Assembly (NCBI GenBank): GCA_013399855.1
Contig: VXAY01006698.1
Coordinates: 109,439 to 173,438 of the forward strand
Direction of reading: 5' to 3'
DNA from: Oxyruncus cristatus
Taxonomy: Eukaryota > Chordata > Aves > Passeriformes > Cotingidae
Length of the DNA stretch: 64,000 nucleotides
The notes under the pieces were generated by a model. It searched no databases. It had not been told where the DNA came from and saw only the letters and a program-made list of their open reading frames with translations. Position numbers and translations under genes: made by a program. How positions within the stretch are numbered: the stretch's first letter is position 1; every line of letters starts with the position of its first letter. Positions 22,737 to 36,129 of this stretch are shown here, piece by piece.

Positions 22737-25700
22737 AAATAGAATGACTTCATTTTAAAGAGAAAGGAAAAAAAATGGAGTATTTTCTGTGTGGCCTTTT
22801 ACAAAGCACTCATTATGCTGCTGAAAAGAAAATTCCTTACTTGCTTGAAGAAAGTGGAATTTAAGAACGCAACTGTGAGATGACCATGGTAGGTGATTTA
22901 GGGCAATATTGAAAAAGGAAACATTAGGCTGTGGGATGGGTAGGTGGTTAGGAATGACCCTTAAGAAGCTGCATTGAGAGAAATCTTTCCACTGATAGTC
23001 ATAAAAGAAAAGTGGGATTGAAGTTTCCTGATAGTAAAGTACTGGGAAACTTAAATAACCAGGACAACCAATGAAAATAGCTGCATTGCCTTGAGGGCCT
23101 GAGGAACCAGGTGCGAGATTCAACTGTAAGAACTGCAAAGCATTTCAGAAAGGTACTATTGAGAAAATATAAAGTCTTGTTGTAAACTGAGAGTTTATCA
23201 GCTGGAAATAGAGATTACGAGAAGCCTGATCTGTTTATCAAAATATTAGATGGCTAGAAAACTCCATTCACCATTTTAAATAGAACATTTGCGTCTTATT
23301 GTGCCTTCCTTTGTTGTGCTAAAAATCGATTTGTTATCAAAAATCTCTTCCCCACATGGCTACTTGTAGCATATGATCTAGTCACTTTCTCAATTAACAG
23401 TGTGAATAGAGCTTCTGTCATGCTCTCACTGTTATTCCCAGACTATTTGCTATTCTTGTACTTTTTTTTCTGAGACCCTGCCATCAAGATTCCTTTAGAA
23501 CTGCATACAGCAGTGCATTTCAACAGTGATCCATTAATACTGTATGACTAGAGAAATTACCACTCCCTTCACTGTTATACATCCCTCTATCAAGGACTAT
23601 GTTCTCTGTCTATACCACATTGCAAACAGACATTAGTCAATAATCATGATTTTGACAAGTTTTCCAGTGATGCTGTGGAATAGTATCCCTGTTCTCAATT
23701 TGACTTACTGTCTTCATTCCTAGGTATCTTCTTCCTTGTATTTAGTCATATTAAACAACTTCTTTATTTATGAAGCAGTAAAGATTAGCCTGTAGAGGTG
23801 GTTTGACCCTGCTTCTAGATGTTATATCTGTATTAAGTAGAAGGTTATTTGCAAGTAGATGTGATGAATAAAATGCCACCTTGGATACAGAGGGATTTTT
23901 CTTGACCCCGTTAGAAATGGACTCTACTGACGACAAAGCAAGGATCCAAAACTGTTGATATATTTATGTAGCAATCAGTAATATATATCTATATTTATCA
24001 TTATCTCATTATCTCTCATGCCAAGCAACAGATTCTGGAAAAACAATCCAACTTTCCCATGCAACTGAAGTGGGAAACCGTCACAACAAATACTTCACTT
24101 CAGAATAGCACCTTTACTGGCATTATGCATTGTGAGAGATATACATTAGTCAATTAGACAAAAAGTGGTTATACTTTCGAGCTAGTGTCCAATATTTTGG
24201 AACTAATTTTTTATGTTAAATGTAAAATCACTTGGCAGTTTATTACTGGCAAAGTCATTCAACATAGATATTATTGCCTCTAATTCAGATCTCCTGAGTG
24301 ATGCATTTATGGAAAAATACATTTGAAGTGTCCATTTCTGAGCATCCCTGTAAGCCATTTTCAGCAGGAACACTTCATGGAACTTTCCACTGCGCCTTGC
24401 TTTTCTACCCTCTTGGTGGTTTCTTTTATGTCGTTATGCCTCAGTGGCTGTTGGGTGAGGGAACTGGATACAATGCTGTTGCTCTAATTAGACCGTGGTG
24501 ATCAGTCAGTGTCGGTGGAAATTGCCTTGCTTTTCTTGCACTACTTAGTTTACCCTCCTGTTTGAGCTTGTAAATCTTTTCTGTCAAACCTCTGCATTCC
24601 ATCTTTCCATGCACTTTGAAAGTTGATTTTGGGATGGGGATTACTATCTTCAAAACTGCCTGGATACACAGAGCTTTGGGGTTTGTTTTTTTTTTTTTTT
24701 TTCTTTCAAAAATACCACATTTTGGTAAGAAAATATTGTGAGAGATTGTATTTGGCTAAATCCTGCTGTTCTTACCGAGGATAGTGTGCACTAATGATGA
24801 TAAAATCTCATCCACTCCAAGATCCCTTGACCCCAAATAATTTCCTCTACCATAATCCTTAGGAGTGAATGAGTGTTTGAGTTAGTTGCCATTATGTGAT
24901 CAAGATTCTACTATGTTACACTGCTTTGCTGCTCAAAAGAGCTAGAATCTAGCCTTATAATTGTACTTGTAGTTTTGCATATGCAGTTCTTCTTGTGCCA
25001 ACTCTTGATATTCTTGATTTTTTTCCTCCATTTTTCTTATTAAAGCAAAATCCAATTGAACATTTCAGAATAAGCCCTGGTGTTATCAAGCTTCATATTT
25101 ACATGCACATGAATCACACTCTGTATCAAATAGAGCAGCTGGACACGACACCACGGACTGCAGATCTGACCGAGGATCAAAACAGGGGTCCTGTTACACA
25201 TCCTTTCTGTCAACTAATTTTATGCAACAACATTTTTCAAGTGGAGAACATTTGCATATTCAGTATCTTTAAATACATAAATGTAAAGAACCATTGAGCT
25301 CTTCTGTCTTTAACTGACTTTTATGCTAAGTTTGGACAAGATTAAGATCTATGCTAAAAGCCCCTTCTACCGGCATAACTTTGTAAGTATGAGCTATAAA
25401 ACTATAAATCATTTTAAAACAAGGAGCATGGAGCTGATGTTGCATGTTTATAAATCATACGTGTCAAAGCAAAACCTGTCAAGCTGTGCTTTATAATGTA
25501 AACCTAGAGGTAATTCAAATAGAGATGTCTGCAATTTTAAAATATTTTTTAAAATAGGATTCCAGCTTGTAACTAAAAATGTGCATGAAGAAAACTTTTA
25601 TTATTATTATTTCTGGAACTAACAAAGAGTGCTAATTTTTTACTGTAAATATTTCATTTAATAGCTTGAAGTCAATTTTAGCTGTTTGCTTTCTGCCAGT

Positions 25701-27999
25701 GAATTCAACCTGTATTAACAGGCCCAGAAGCAAACAAATTTTTTCTGCTCAGTTATTTGAATAGGGAAGAGTACAAGTTCTATAGGCAACTTCTGCACAT
25801 TTTGGTACAAGAAACCTCGTGCTGAGTTACACTTAAAAATACTAATAGTAAAAGTAATGCCAGATTACTTGACTAGAAGTAGAACTTCAGATTTTTTACT
25901 TGCATCTACAGAGCAAAAAAAAAAGTAAATGAAAATTATCAAATGACAAAAACATGAGGGAAGTTACTGAAACATTCAGGAAAAAACCCCCAAAATTTTG
26001 AGGGTAGATTTTATAAATTATTTCTTCCTCTCTGATGATTTCCCTTATGATTGTAATAAATTTAAGTCTTGTGTAGTGCTATCAATGTTTTAATGGTTAA
26101 TCAGGAAAGGAAGCAGAGTCTTTGGTGGTCATCTGCCATAATTTCACTGCAAAGTGCTTTTTCAGTTGTTAATGTTTCTAATCAAAGTTTGACAAGTTGG
26201 GAAGAGCTCCCTGTAAAACCTGCAAAGCCACTCCATCTTTTATTTTTCACAAGTCTCTTCAAAAGTTGTCCTTGCTGATATCTGCAAAAAAATATCAGTG
26301 GGTAGACTGTTGGGGTGCAACCATAACTGCATAGCAGACAAAGATTTATTTCACTTCTTATCACCATCTGAAATATTTTCTAGCCTTTTTTCATGTATAT
26401 CAATTTTCTCATTCTTTTAGGGTAAAGTTTTTGGAAGTGAGACTGTTCTACAGTTTTGGTCAACGGCTAGGGCTCCTACTTGTTAAGTTAATGTAAGTGA
26501 AAACTTTTCATACATTCTATTCCCCAGAAAGACACTGGCACATATGCTCACATTTGTTAAATATCTTACTTTTCTCTACCAATGATGCTTCAGGTGGCAT
26601 ACTGAAATACTCTTTTATTTTCCTCAAGTAAGTAAATGAGATTCAGCAAAGCACATGAGCAGACCGCACTTCAAGCATGTAAACCATGTCACTGCTAGGA
26701 ACCAGTCCAATGTATGTTTCCATGCACAGTTGTGTGTTGTGCTAAGCCATGATAACAGACATCTGGTTAAAATTCAGCATGAATTCAGAACTTTTTTTCT
26801 GTTGGGTCTTTCTATGCTGAAAAGCCATTAAAATCATAGGATGTGAAAGTGTATTATCAATTCAAGCCCATTACCCACAACACCTTATGCAATAGGTATA
26901 TTTTTTATTGGAAAAGAAGGAGGAAGAGGACACTGATAGCTGGGCTCACGATAACAAAGGAAAATAAATTTGTTAAGAAAATAAATCAAGACCAATCACT
27001 GTGTAACTCTTATGTTCCTGCTGCAGGACATAGGGAGAAAATGCGAACTGTTTGCTTCCTCTTTCCAAAACTATATTTGAGTGCTGCATGGACAAAATCT
27101 CTGGATTTCAGGGATCTTGAAAAGGATTTGATTCTTCAAGTATTTCTCAATGTAGGTCACCTGAGAGAGTAGCCAGGCAAGAAACTGCCACACTTCATGT
27201 ACTGTTGAAGATTTTTCTGAGCTACCATTGTGAAATTTTGTGGGCTTATGCTCTTGCCTTATATGTGTCACTCCAGTTAAAAAGACTGGAGCGCTTCATA
27301 AACTTCATAAAATCTTTTAAATTTTTTATTCTTTCTTTTCTTAGAACACAATCCTGGACCCTAAAGTAGAGTAAGGAAAAGCAAATATGAAATTATCCAT
27401 CAAATGTATATTAAACAGTGAATTGTACTTCTACTTTCAACACCTGGACAAAAAAAAAAAAAAAATCATGATAATGAAAAGTGTGCATCACAAGGCTGAT
27501 TAGTCTTCCTGATCATAAGCCTCCACGGCAAATTATGACCTCAGGGAGGCAGTGAATGTCCTCATACAGGGCATAATCCCAAATATCATTCATATGTAGT
27601 CAGATCTGATTAGCCTAGGTGAACGGTAAGCTCATTTTATATTTAAATTACAGCACTAATAAAAAATGTATGAAGGCAAGAGATTGAGAAGAGAAGGCTG
27701 CAGGCAAGTGAAAGAGCCAAAAATTTCCTATCTCTGTTTTTCAGAATGTATTTGGAGTGTGCAAAACATACCTGAACTCTCACATACATTATCTGTCTTT
27801 AGAATCAAACATATGAAAACTTGCCATTAGTAAAAAGAATGGCCTAAAAAGTATATAAATAATTGAATACTGCTTTTGATTTAGAGAATGTATCGATGCG
27901 TTTTGCCTGATGAAACTCTTACTGATCGTTATCATGATGTGAAAGGAATAAACAATGAAAGCAGAGTCTTGTATAGATTTGATTGAATAAACAGATTTT
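22737..27999. other. No gene seen
   Basis: AT-rich noncoding DNA. A long minus-strand frame at 23138-22755 contains no ATG at all and no recognisable motif, so it is not annotated. T-rich and A-rich runs lie at about 24685-24702 and 27450-27465. Confidence 0.5.
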
Positions 28000-28229
28000 A
28001 ATTGACCCTGAAGTGAACTAACACAAGGTCAGTTCCAAAGGAATTACAGTACAGCATAAAGAGGTATGAAAGGGGAAACAATCTGGCAGAATCAGAGATA
28101 AGGTCTTGTTTCTTCCTGTGTGAAGCTTCACCAGAACTACCGGAAGATGGTGTTCTACATTGAAGCAGGAAAGTCCGGATCTATGATGAATCGTTCGGCT
28201 CATAATATCAATGGTGAACAATAAGTAAA
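28000..28229. other. Unassigned sequence with retained CpGs next to CR1
   Basis: Between about 28140 and 28200 four CpGs survive in 60 bp (accgg, tccgg, atcg, ttcgg), unlike the flanks. The segment abuts the 5'-truncated CR1. It could belong to another, younger mobile element into which the CR1 inserted. I could not name it. Confidence 0.3.
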
Positions 28230-29108
28230 TTCAGTGGACTTAAATGTCGCAGTTTGTCATGGTGAGACCCTGCAGAGAGACCTCGACAAATTAGAGGACT
28301 GGGCAATCACCAACCATATAAAGTCCAACAAGAAAAAGTTACAGATTCTGCACCTGGAATGTGACAACCCCGGATGTTCGTACAGGCTGGGGAATGAGAT
28401 GCTGGAAAGCAGTGCCACGGAAAGGGACATGGGGGTTCTGGTTGACAGCAAGTTGAATCTGAGTCAGCAGTGCCCTGGTAGCCAGGAGGGCCAACCACAT
28501 CCTGGGGGGTAACAGGCAAAGCATCGCCAGGCAGTCGAGGGAGGGGATTGTCCCCCTCTGCTCTGCACTGGGGCCACCTTACCTTGAATATTGTGTGCAG
28601 TTTTGGGCACCCCAGTGTACGAAAGATATGAAGCTATTAGAGGGTGTCCAAAGGAGGGCAACAAAGATGGTGAAGGGCCTTGAAGGGAAGCCGTGTGAGG
28701 AGCGGCTGAGGTCACTTGGTGTGTTCAGCCTGGAGAAGAGGAGGCTGAGGGGAGACCTCATTGCAGTTACAACTTCCTTGTGAGGGGAAGAGGAAGAGCA
28801 GGTACTGATCTCTTCTCCGTGGTGACCAGTGACAGAATCCAAGGAAAAGGCCTGAGGTTGTGTCAGGTGAGGTTTGGGTTAGATATTAGGAAAACGTTCT
28901 TCACCCAGAGGGTAGTTGGGCACCAGAACAGGCTCCCCAGGGAAGTGGTCACAGCACCAAGTCTGGCAGAGTTCAAGAAGCATTTGGATGATAATCTTGG
29001 GCACATGGTGTGACTCTCAGGGATGGTCCTGTGCAGGTCCAGGAGCTGGACTCAGTGATCCTTGTGGGTGTCTTCCGATGCAGCATATTCTATGCTATTC
29101 TGTGATTC
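28230..29108 (+). mobile_element. CR1 LINE, 5'-truncated, plus orientation
   Basis: The 3' part of a CR1 non-LTR retrotransposon, covering the C-terminal region of ORF2 after the reverse-transcriptase active site and the 3' tail. Translated blocks occur in the expected order: QRDLDKLEDWA near the start, then [34 protein letters not shown] and KTFFTQRVVG. They fall in alternating frames (breaks near 28512 and 28780), so the ORF carries frameshifts and is dead. The 3' end shows gcaggtccaggagctggact, then cttgtgggtgtcttcc and a decayed attctatgctattctgtgat tail, which fixes the orientation. The RT catalytic motif lies upstream of the truncation and is absent. Confidence 0.92.
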
Positions 29109-29381
29109 TTTTCCCTATTTGTTTAATCATCAGAGGAAATAGAGTGTTTTAAAAGATAGTCAAATGCTCAAGGAGGAAAGACATGGAACAGTACTGAAGA
29201 AATTGGATGGAAGCTTTACTAAGAAATTGGGATCTAGACACTGGTGACATCACTAATGAAAGTTTATATTACCTATTTTTTAAAAAAATATATTTTGTAA
29301 TTATATTTCATTGTGGATCCAGTACCAAGTGACAAATGCAATTTCCCAATAAGAGATGACTGGGTTTTTTCCGAATAAAAA
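29109..29381. other. Spacer between two convergent CR1 tails
   Basis: About 270 bp of AT-rich sequence separating the 3' ends of the two CR1 copies. No repeat or gene is visible in it. Confidence 0.5.
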
Positions 29382-29985
29382 AATCATAGAATTGTTGAGG
29401 TTGGAAAAGGCCTCTAAGACCATTAAGTTCAACCATTGACCTAGCACCACCACCATGTTCACCACTAAACCATGTCCTGAAGTGCCATATAAACAAGCTT
29501 TATGAACACTTCCCGGGACAGTGAGTCAACCACTTCTATGGGAAGCCTGTTTCAATGCTTGACAACCCTTTTCATGAAGAAATATTTCCTAGTATCCAAC
29601 TAAACTTCCCCATGTGCAACTTGAGGCCATTTCCTCTCATCCTGTCACTTCTTACCTGGGAGAAAAGACTGATCCTCACCTGGCTGCAATCTCCTTTCAG
29701 GTAGTTTTAAAGAGCAATACGATCTCCCCTCAGCCTCCATTTCTCTACGATAAACAATGCCAGCTCCCTCAGCTGCTCCTTATCAGACTTGTGTTATAGA
29801 CCCTTGACCATCTTCATTGCCTCTCTCTAGACTGGCTCCAGCACCTCAATGTCTTTTTTGTCGTGAAGGGCCAAAAACTGAACACAGGACATAAGGTGCA
29901 GCCTCACCAGTGCCAAGTACAAGGGGGATGATCACTGCCCTAGTCCTGCTGACCACACTGTTTCTGACACAAATAATTCATTTTG
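29382..29985 (-). mobile_element. CR1 LINE, 5'-truncated, minus orientation
   Basis: About 600 bp read on the minus strand as the 3' end of an avian CR1. From the 3' end it shows atcatagaatt, aggttggaaaaggcctctaa, taagttcaaccattgaccta, acaacccttttcatgaagaa, acttgaggccatttcctct, tcctttcaggtagtttta, caatgtcttttttgtcgtga and cctcaccagtgccaagtaca. Nearly the whole 3' consensus order is kept, with substitutions and small indels. It is probably a different subfamily from the plus-strand neighbour, because their 3' ends differ in wording. The reading frame is broken, and similarity ends near 29985. Confidence 0.92.
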
Positions 29986-32900
29986 TACAAGACCATCGAT
30001 ATTGCTCATGTTTGGATGTTACCAGTCAAATTCTGCTTTTTAGGAAAAAGTAACTACCTTTTTATCTTGATTGTTTTAGATCCATTCCACGGTATTAGAG
30101 AAGGGTCCAAAATGACCAATAGAAAATTACTGTTTAGTAATTTTTCAGTCTTTTCCTCAGTGTTTATATTTCTCTTTCATCCTATTATTCATCATCAGTA
30201 TGCATTATTGCATAAGAGTACTCGGAGTTCATCCAAATATATGTTTACATAAGGTAGGCTTTTGTAAGACAAAAACCTTAGTAGTCTTAACTCCAAAGAG
30301 AGGGTGTGAATGAACAAGCATATCTCTTAAATATAAAAACATGGAAACTCTCTTAGGGTATAATATTAAAGTACTGTTTGGTCATCCATGACACTCTCGC
30401 AGAGCAACATACAGGAAAAGGCCAAGTAAAAAATGTGGGATTTCTTTAGACTAGGGAAAAAGTGAGGCAGATATCCAATACTGGGACACATGTGTGTGGA
30501 CCTGACTATGTAACATAGATGTTCAGTCACTAAAAAGTTAACTCCAAGGCTCTAAATCAAATTTGGTATGATTATCTCTATGCAACCTAATACTGCAAAT
30601 TTCATTGCTTCTGCATTTTCTTGAGAACTGTGACCAGACTTCTGAATATCCTTCAGAGAATACTCAAAAATTAGTTCCTGTCATACTTGAGGCGTATGTT
30701 GAATATAGGAAAGCCCATTCTGCTAATGGCAGCTTCTTGCTATAGTAAGTCTTGTGGGGAATAAAATGAGGTAATGGTGTCATGAACCAGGCCCATAGTT
30801 AGCACATTTAGTTAGCCGATGTCGTTAAAGAAATGTCACATTATTTTTATTAATACTTTTTTTTTTCCCAATTCCTAACCTAATGGATGGCAATCCATGA
30901 AAGGCAGCTAAAGGTTATTTTTATTATCTTTTACATTTAAGGGCCTGCTTTTGCAGGAATTATGGCAGTAAAAAGGTTGGCAAGTTCATAACAACTGCCA
31001 AATTGGGCAATAGGGGAATTAAAAAGATTTGTACAAAAACCCCAATGACTAAGTGCCCATTTCACTGCCTGTTGTATCCTGTTATATCTAGAGAATGGAA
31101 AAAGGAAATTCCATATTGACTAGATTGAGCTGTACTTGCCATCTCAGTAATGAAAGCATCATGCTATTCCTTCAAATGAAACCTCAGTAAAACTGCACAA
31201 CTGTTTCTTTTTACTTTCACACTGTAAAAATTCAGAACAGCAAGTGTCCAGGAAAATATATTCATTGGAAAGAAGCTACCAAAGACCGTGCTTTTGACTG
31301 TCATCTGCAGCTTATTTCACACACCCCCCAAAAGCAAGAAGTCAAAAATGGAAACTGCATGGGTGGTTTATTACTCAGCATTGGGCTCCAAGTGAGTCTT
31401 CTTGATACAATTGTCTTCCTGATAGAAAACAGACTGATAATTTGTTTCCCAAATCCATAATTATTTGAACTCATTACATTTCAGAAAATATGAAAATGTT
31501 TCAGATTGTGCATACACTCCCACATGCTCCTGTATTTTATTTTTGGGCCTGGATCCACTCTTCCTGGTAACTGATATAGTAATTTAGACCTTTGCAGGTG
31601 TAAGAGGGTTTATTAAGTAAACAAACAGATTCTGATTTGCACAGGCCCTCCATTACACTGAATCTGAAATATTTTTACCAGAATATGAGGCCTGCATACT
31701 TAAATTTCCAATTAAGTTCTTTTCCATGACCAATACTATCTAAAGTAGTTTTTCAGTAGATGTTCAATGCAGCTAGTTAAATAGCAACAATTTCCCCCGA
31801 AAGACGGTAATTTCTTTGTTTCATTCTCTTTTTAGACAAATCTGTCTGCTCCGTTCCTGTGCCACTAAGGTTCCTTTGAAGAGTGTTGTAACTGAGTGCA
31901 GCTTTTTTATTCACACAAAGAATGTTGGAGAGGTTAATACTATTGTGCAATATTGTGCAATATTAATGTATTGTGCTATAAGCAGCACAAGTTAGTGAAC
32001 ATGGTTCTGCCAGAAAAAAAAAATTCTTGATGCCTTGTTGAATAACATTTTCTACTCTCAGAATTTGTGTGTGTGTGCAAAAAAGAAAAGGTCGTGGATA
32101 TAGTAAGAGGAAAAGACACAAAAATAGGCAAACAAAACTTAAAAAAGGCACTGAGAGCTTCTTTTTCACCACTTTTCACCAGAATTCGATTTTAAGTGTG
32201 TTTAATTTTACTAGAATATTAGCTTTAGACTGGAGTTTGGTAGCTCACGTTAGAAGTCAGGAGTCAATGACTGATTCCTCTATGCTGGGGATGAGGAAAG
32301 GTGGAGAGGATTGATTCTTACACAGTTTCTCCTGGAGTTCTCTTGTTTCTGCATAGCTGCTTATCCCTCAATATTAGCAGTAAAGACCATTCCAACTTTC
32401 ACAAAATATTGTCAAAATATCTGTTTCTGAGTAGGTCATTAATTTTCAGGGACTTGCCAGCTACGCTATAAAGCAGTTGGGAAAAAATGTTGTGGTGCTT
32501 GGGTGTGACGCCAACAATAACTAGCTATTCACAGCTATGATTTCTCACCAAATAATTATAACTTTTACTTTACTAGGGGAAAGAAAATAATACTAAGAAT
32601 GAATATTTAATAACATTTACCCATTACCAAATCATTCTTAAGTTTTCTTAGGGAAAACGAGCTAGGAACCCTTCTTATTGGCTGGAAATTTCCACTGACT
32701 TTCTTGGGAATTGCAAACATGCTAAAAATACAGTTTCTGTATACCTATGTGGCAAGGATTATCCTCTTTTCCTACTAGGATACATTCTCTGTCTAACACA
32801 GACGTCTCAAAGCTGTATCATTGTGGTTTTGAGCTTTTTGGCACTGTTTCCTTCCCAGTTCTGTTCTGTAGAGCACGTTGGACATTCCTAAAGGTGGGTG

Positions 32901-33815
32901 TTCCAATATTCATCAAATTTCCTCCTGAAAATGTCACTGCTTCTTGACATCATAATGCTGTACTGTTAGTATAATGGTCTTTGTCTCAGTTTAGCATTGT
33001 TACTTTTGTCTGGTCAAGGGAAATCTAGAACAGGATCAAGAAGATATAGTGATAGTCAGATTCGTATTGTATTTCCTTTCCCTATGTAACTGGAGGTTCA
33101 GCTACTGCTTGACTATATAATTCATTTGCAGTCCTTGTTTTAAGAAGCCATTGTATTTTATTTCATTTTGGAGAGCTATTTCTCACTTCCAGGTTTAATA
33201 TAATTTTATACTCTACCATGGGTATTCCACGCTCAGAATTTGCCTATGAATAGTAACTCAGTTTTTCTGGGATCTCTGCACCCCTTAGAAATGCAAAGCT
33301 TCCTATTTATATTATGGAGTGGACTTTGCATGTTTTTTTCATTCTGTTTTCCTGTAGATCCCTTCTAAAAAATTACCCATCCATGCACATACAGGATCCA
33401 GTGTTGCAGGTATTTCTTCCCCTACATATTTTATATGGACAATGTTTGTTCTTTTAAATTATAAAAATTTTGGTAAATAGTCTTCGGTCAAGATTTTTTT
33501 TTTAAGGTACCTGAAGTTAAGCCCTGAAGAGTACATTTTGCTCCAGTTCAGTTTCCTAATGATCTAGATCACTGGGAGATGTGGACACCTATGCATTTGG
33601 GAAATTCAAGCCATTATCCAAATACAGGCTTGGGAGTTTAAACTCCTATTTTTGAAAACTTTGACCCAATTAATTACAGATTTTGACTTACACAGTGGGA
33701 CCACTCTGTGTCTATACTCTTTTAGATGATGTAAAATATAAAAAAAAGTTAAGGAAGATACAGGAAGGGATTATGTGGTGGGGTTCTCGTTTTGCCCTGA
33801 TATTTTGTTAATGTT
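29986..33815. other. No gene seen
   Basis: AT-rich noncoding DNA. A small 10-bp tandem (tattgtgcaa, about 2.4 copies) is at 31941-31964. Nothing else was assignable. Confidence 0.5.
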
Positions 33816-36129
33816 AGGGATTGGACATGGGAGACATTAATGCCTCAAGTAACAGAGTAGACAAAGATTACCAACTGCAGAATTTATGAGATGAGTACTA
33901 TTATCTTCCAGAGCATTTATGGGAGAAGATACTTTTGGCTGAAATGTTACTCACATACCTAGCAGAGAACCTGGGACTACTGGAAGAGAAACCATAAGAC
34001 AAGTCCAACATCAGGGATGGGACATGATGGAACAGGAGAAGATGACACAAGTAATTGCAGAGGTGCATATAACTTTCAATGATGCAGATGTGGAAAGCAG
34101 AATTTGGTGGAAAGAGAGATCAAAGAAATATCCAACATCAAGAAGTACTACCTAGCAGAAGAGAAACAGGATAACAGAATACAGCTGCTACAGTAAAGAA
34201 AACATGGAAGGTGGAACAGGAAGGCAGAAGAGAGAAAGAGAGTACTGGTACAAGAAAATAAGGTATGAGAATGAGGGATAGCTGTGAATTAGAACCCAAT
34301 GGAGAAAATGGACTATTCACATCTGATTTGAAAGAGAAATACAGATGAGACGAAATGAGTTTCAAACAAATAGAAGCACCCTCTTTAGGCCGTCATGTAA
34401 AATGGACAGGATTGTGGGATTGGTATTCCTCACTAAGAAGAACCAACGGCTTGACACCAGAACAGGCCCAGAGCACAAAAAGGCATGCTGTTTTTTAGGT
34501 GCTGGGATGAATGGAAGTAGACACAAATTGACAAAAAAATAAAACCTAAATTGCTATCTTATTACTAGACCAGAGAGGTAGCATTCTGAGAGAAGCAAAG
34601 CAGGGAACCTAAGTAGCGCTGCTATCTTTTCTAGTGTAACAGAAAGAAGCACTGATAACATAAAGAACTGGGCTACTGGGACAGTTTGTGGGTTCCAGTT
34701 TATGGAATTAAGTTGGTAATTCATAAGGAAAGTTTGAAATAAATAAATGCAGAATGTGCGTTTTTCACAGCAACAGTGAAACTAGGTGAAGGGTAGCAAA
34801 AATACAGTTAAAGGGTGCAAAGGTTTTGTAAAACAAAAGAACACTAAAAGGAATAAAGAGAAATTTTAACAATGAGTAGAGTCACAGTCAAGTGGATGCT
34901 GCAGCTAAAATCCTATAATCTAGCTAGAGAACTGAATGTAATCAGAAAGAAACAACTGAAACAGGTAAAGACTGAAAGAATTAAGGTAAAGAACCTAGAA
35001 AAGAAAGCGGAGGAATCTGAACAATGGATACACTGCATGAATTTAGGTATAATAGAGAAAAAAGAGACATAATAAAAGAGTCAGAAGAACTGAGAAATAC
35101 CTATTGAAGGGTATTCAAACTAAATTCAGAGCAGGCATGACACATGTTTAGATGTAGAACGCTGAAGAACAATGAGGAAAGGAGCATGCATAGAAGACAG
35201 TAGATATTCTATCTGGGGAAGAAATTAAGAAAATTATTTTATGAACAGATCTTGAAGATCAGTTCTACATGTTGCCAGTGTTCCCTTTAACATTATCATA
35301 GGAATAATTTACTAGGCATTGTGTTGGGGACATTAATTTCCTTGACACATATTGGAGAGCAAATTCTATTGATAATTTTAAGACCACCAGCAGTGCTGAG
35401 AAGAGAACAATGGAGAACATTTGGGGACAGATTTTATTTAGCATTTTCACTGTATAAAGTGTTACACTGGAGCATGATCATAAGGTTTCATGATGCCATC
35501 AAGTGAAGAGGTATTGCCAAGCAGGATCAGACTATCATATGAGAAGCATTGTAATACTTTGAAAATTATGATGCTAGATAGAAATGGGTGTATGTTACAT
35601 GGAAAATGTACAAGTATTTTTGAAATAAGCCATGGATTCATTAGCTGAAGACAACAGACGTTGAAAGATGTGGAAGTGCTAACCTAAGGCTGAGAAGAAT
35701 CAAGAAGATTGGCAGATCACAGGACCACCCTGCAATGCAGAAATCAAAGAAGGCAAAAGTGACCATAGGACATGTGTGATGAGTTATTTCTGAGAAGGGA
35801 AGGGAGGCAATCCATGGCTGAGCAACTGCCCTCACCCATGCTCAGGGAAGTGAGCTGCCCCAAAATAGAAGAGGGATGCTTGATTGATGTGATTGATGGG
35901 GATTTTTTTTTTTGCCTAGGAGAGAATTTAAAATAAATTCTCAAGAGGACTGAAAGAGAATGTCATTGTAAATACACTGTGTGTTCAAATCAAATTGGGA
36001 AGGAGAAGAAACATTTTGGTCACTAAAAGTGCAAGATTGTGGAGCAGATGTCCTAGTGCAATAGAAGAGGCAAGATGCTAGCATCTTTTAAGATGAAGCT
36101 TAATGAATGGGAGATGTCTAACATGAAGG
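33816..36129. other. Purine-rich plus strand, unassigned
   Basis: About 2.3 kb in which the plus strand is visibly enriched in A and G (many gaagaa, agagaaa and ggaa words). No frame shows a recognisable product; lysine- and glutamate-rich frames here, for example near 34872-35072, follow from composition. It could be the body of a very old interspersed repeat or a strand-asymmetric region. I could not decide. Confidence 0.35.

Noticed and set aside
22755..23138. 127-codon minus-strand frame
   Set aside because: It contains no ATG, starts from a TTG, and shows no recognisable motif; chance openness.
28257..28842. Several minus-strand frames of 60-90 codons
   Set aside because: They are antisense to the CR1 ORF2 remnant on the plus strand.
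34872..35072. Lysine/glutamate-rich coiled-coil-like frame
   Set aside because: Explained by the purine-rich composition of the region; no upstream gene structure.
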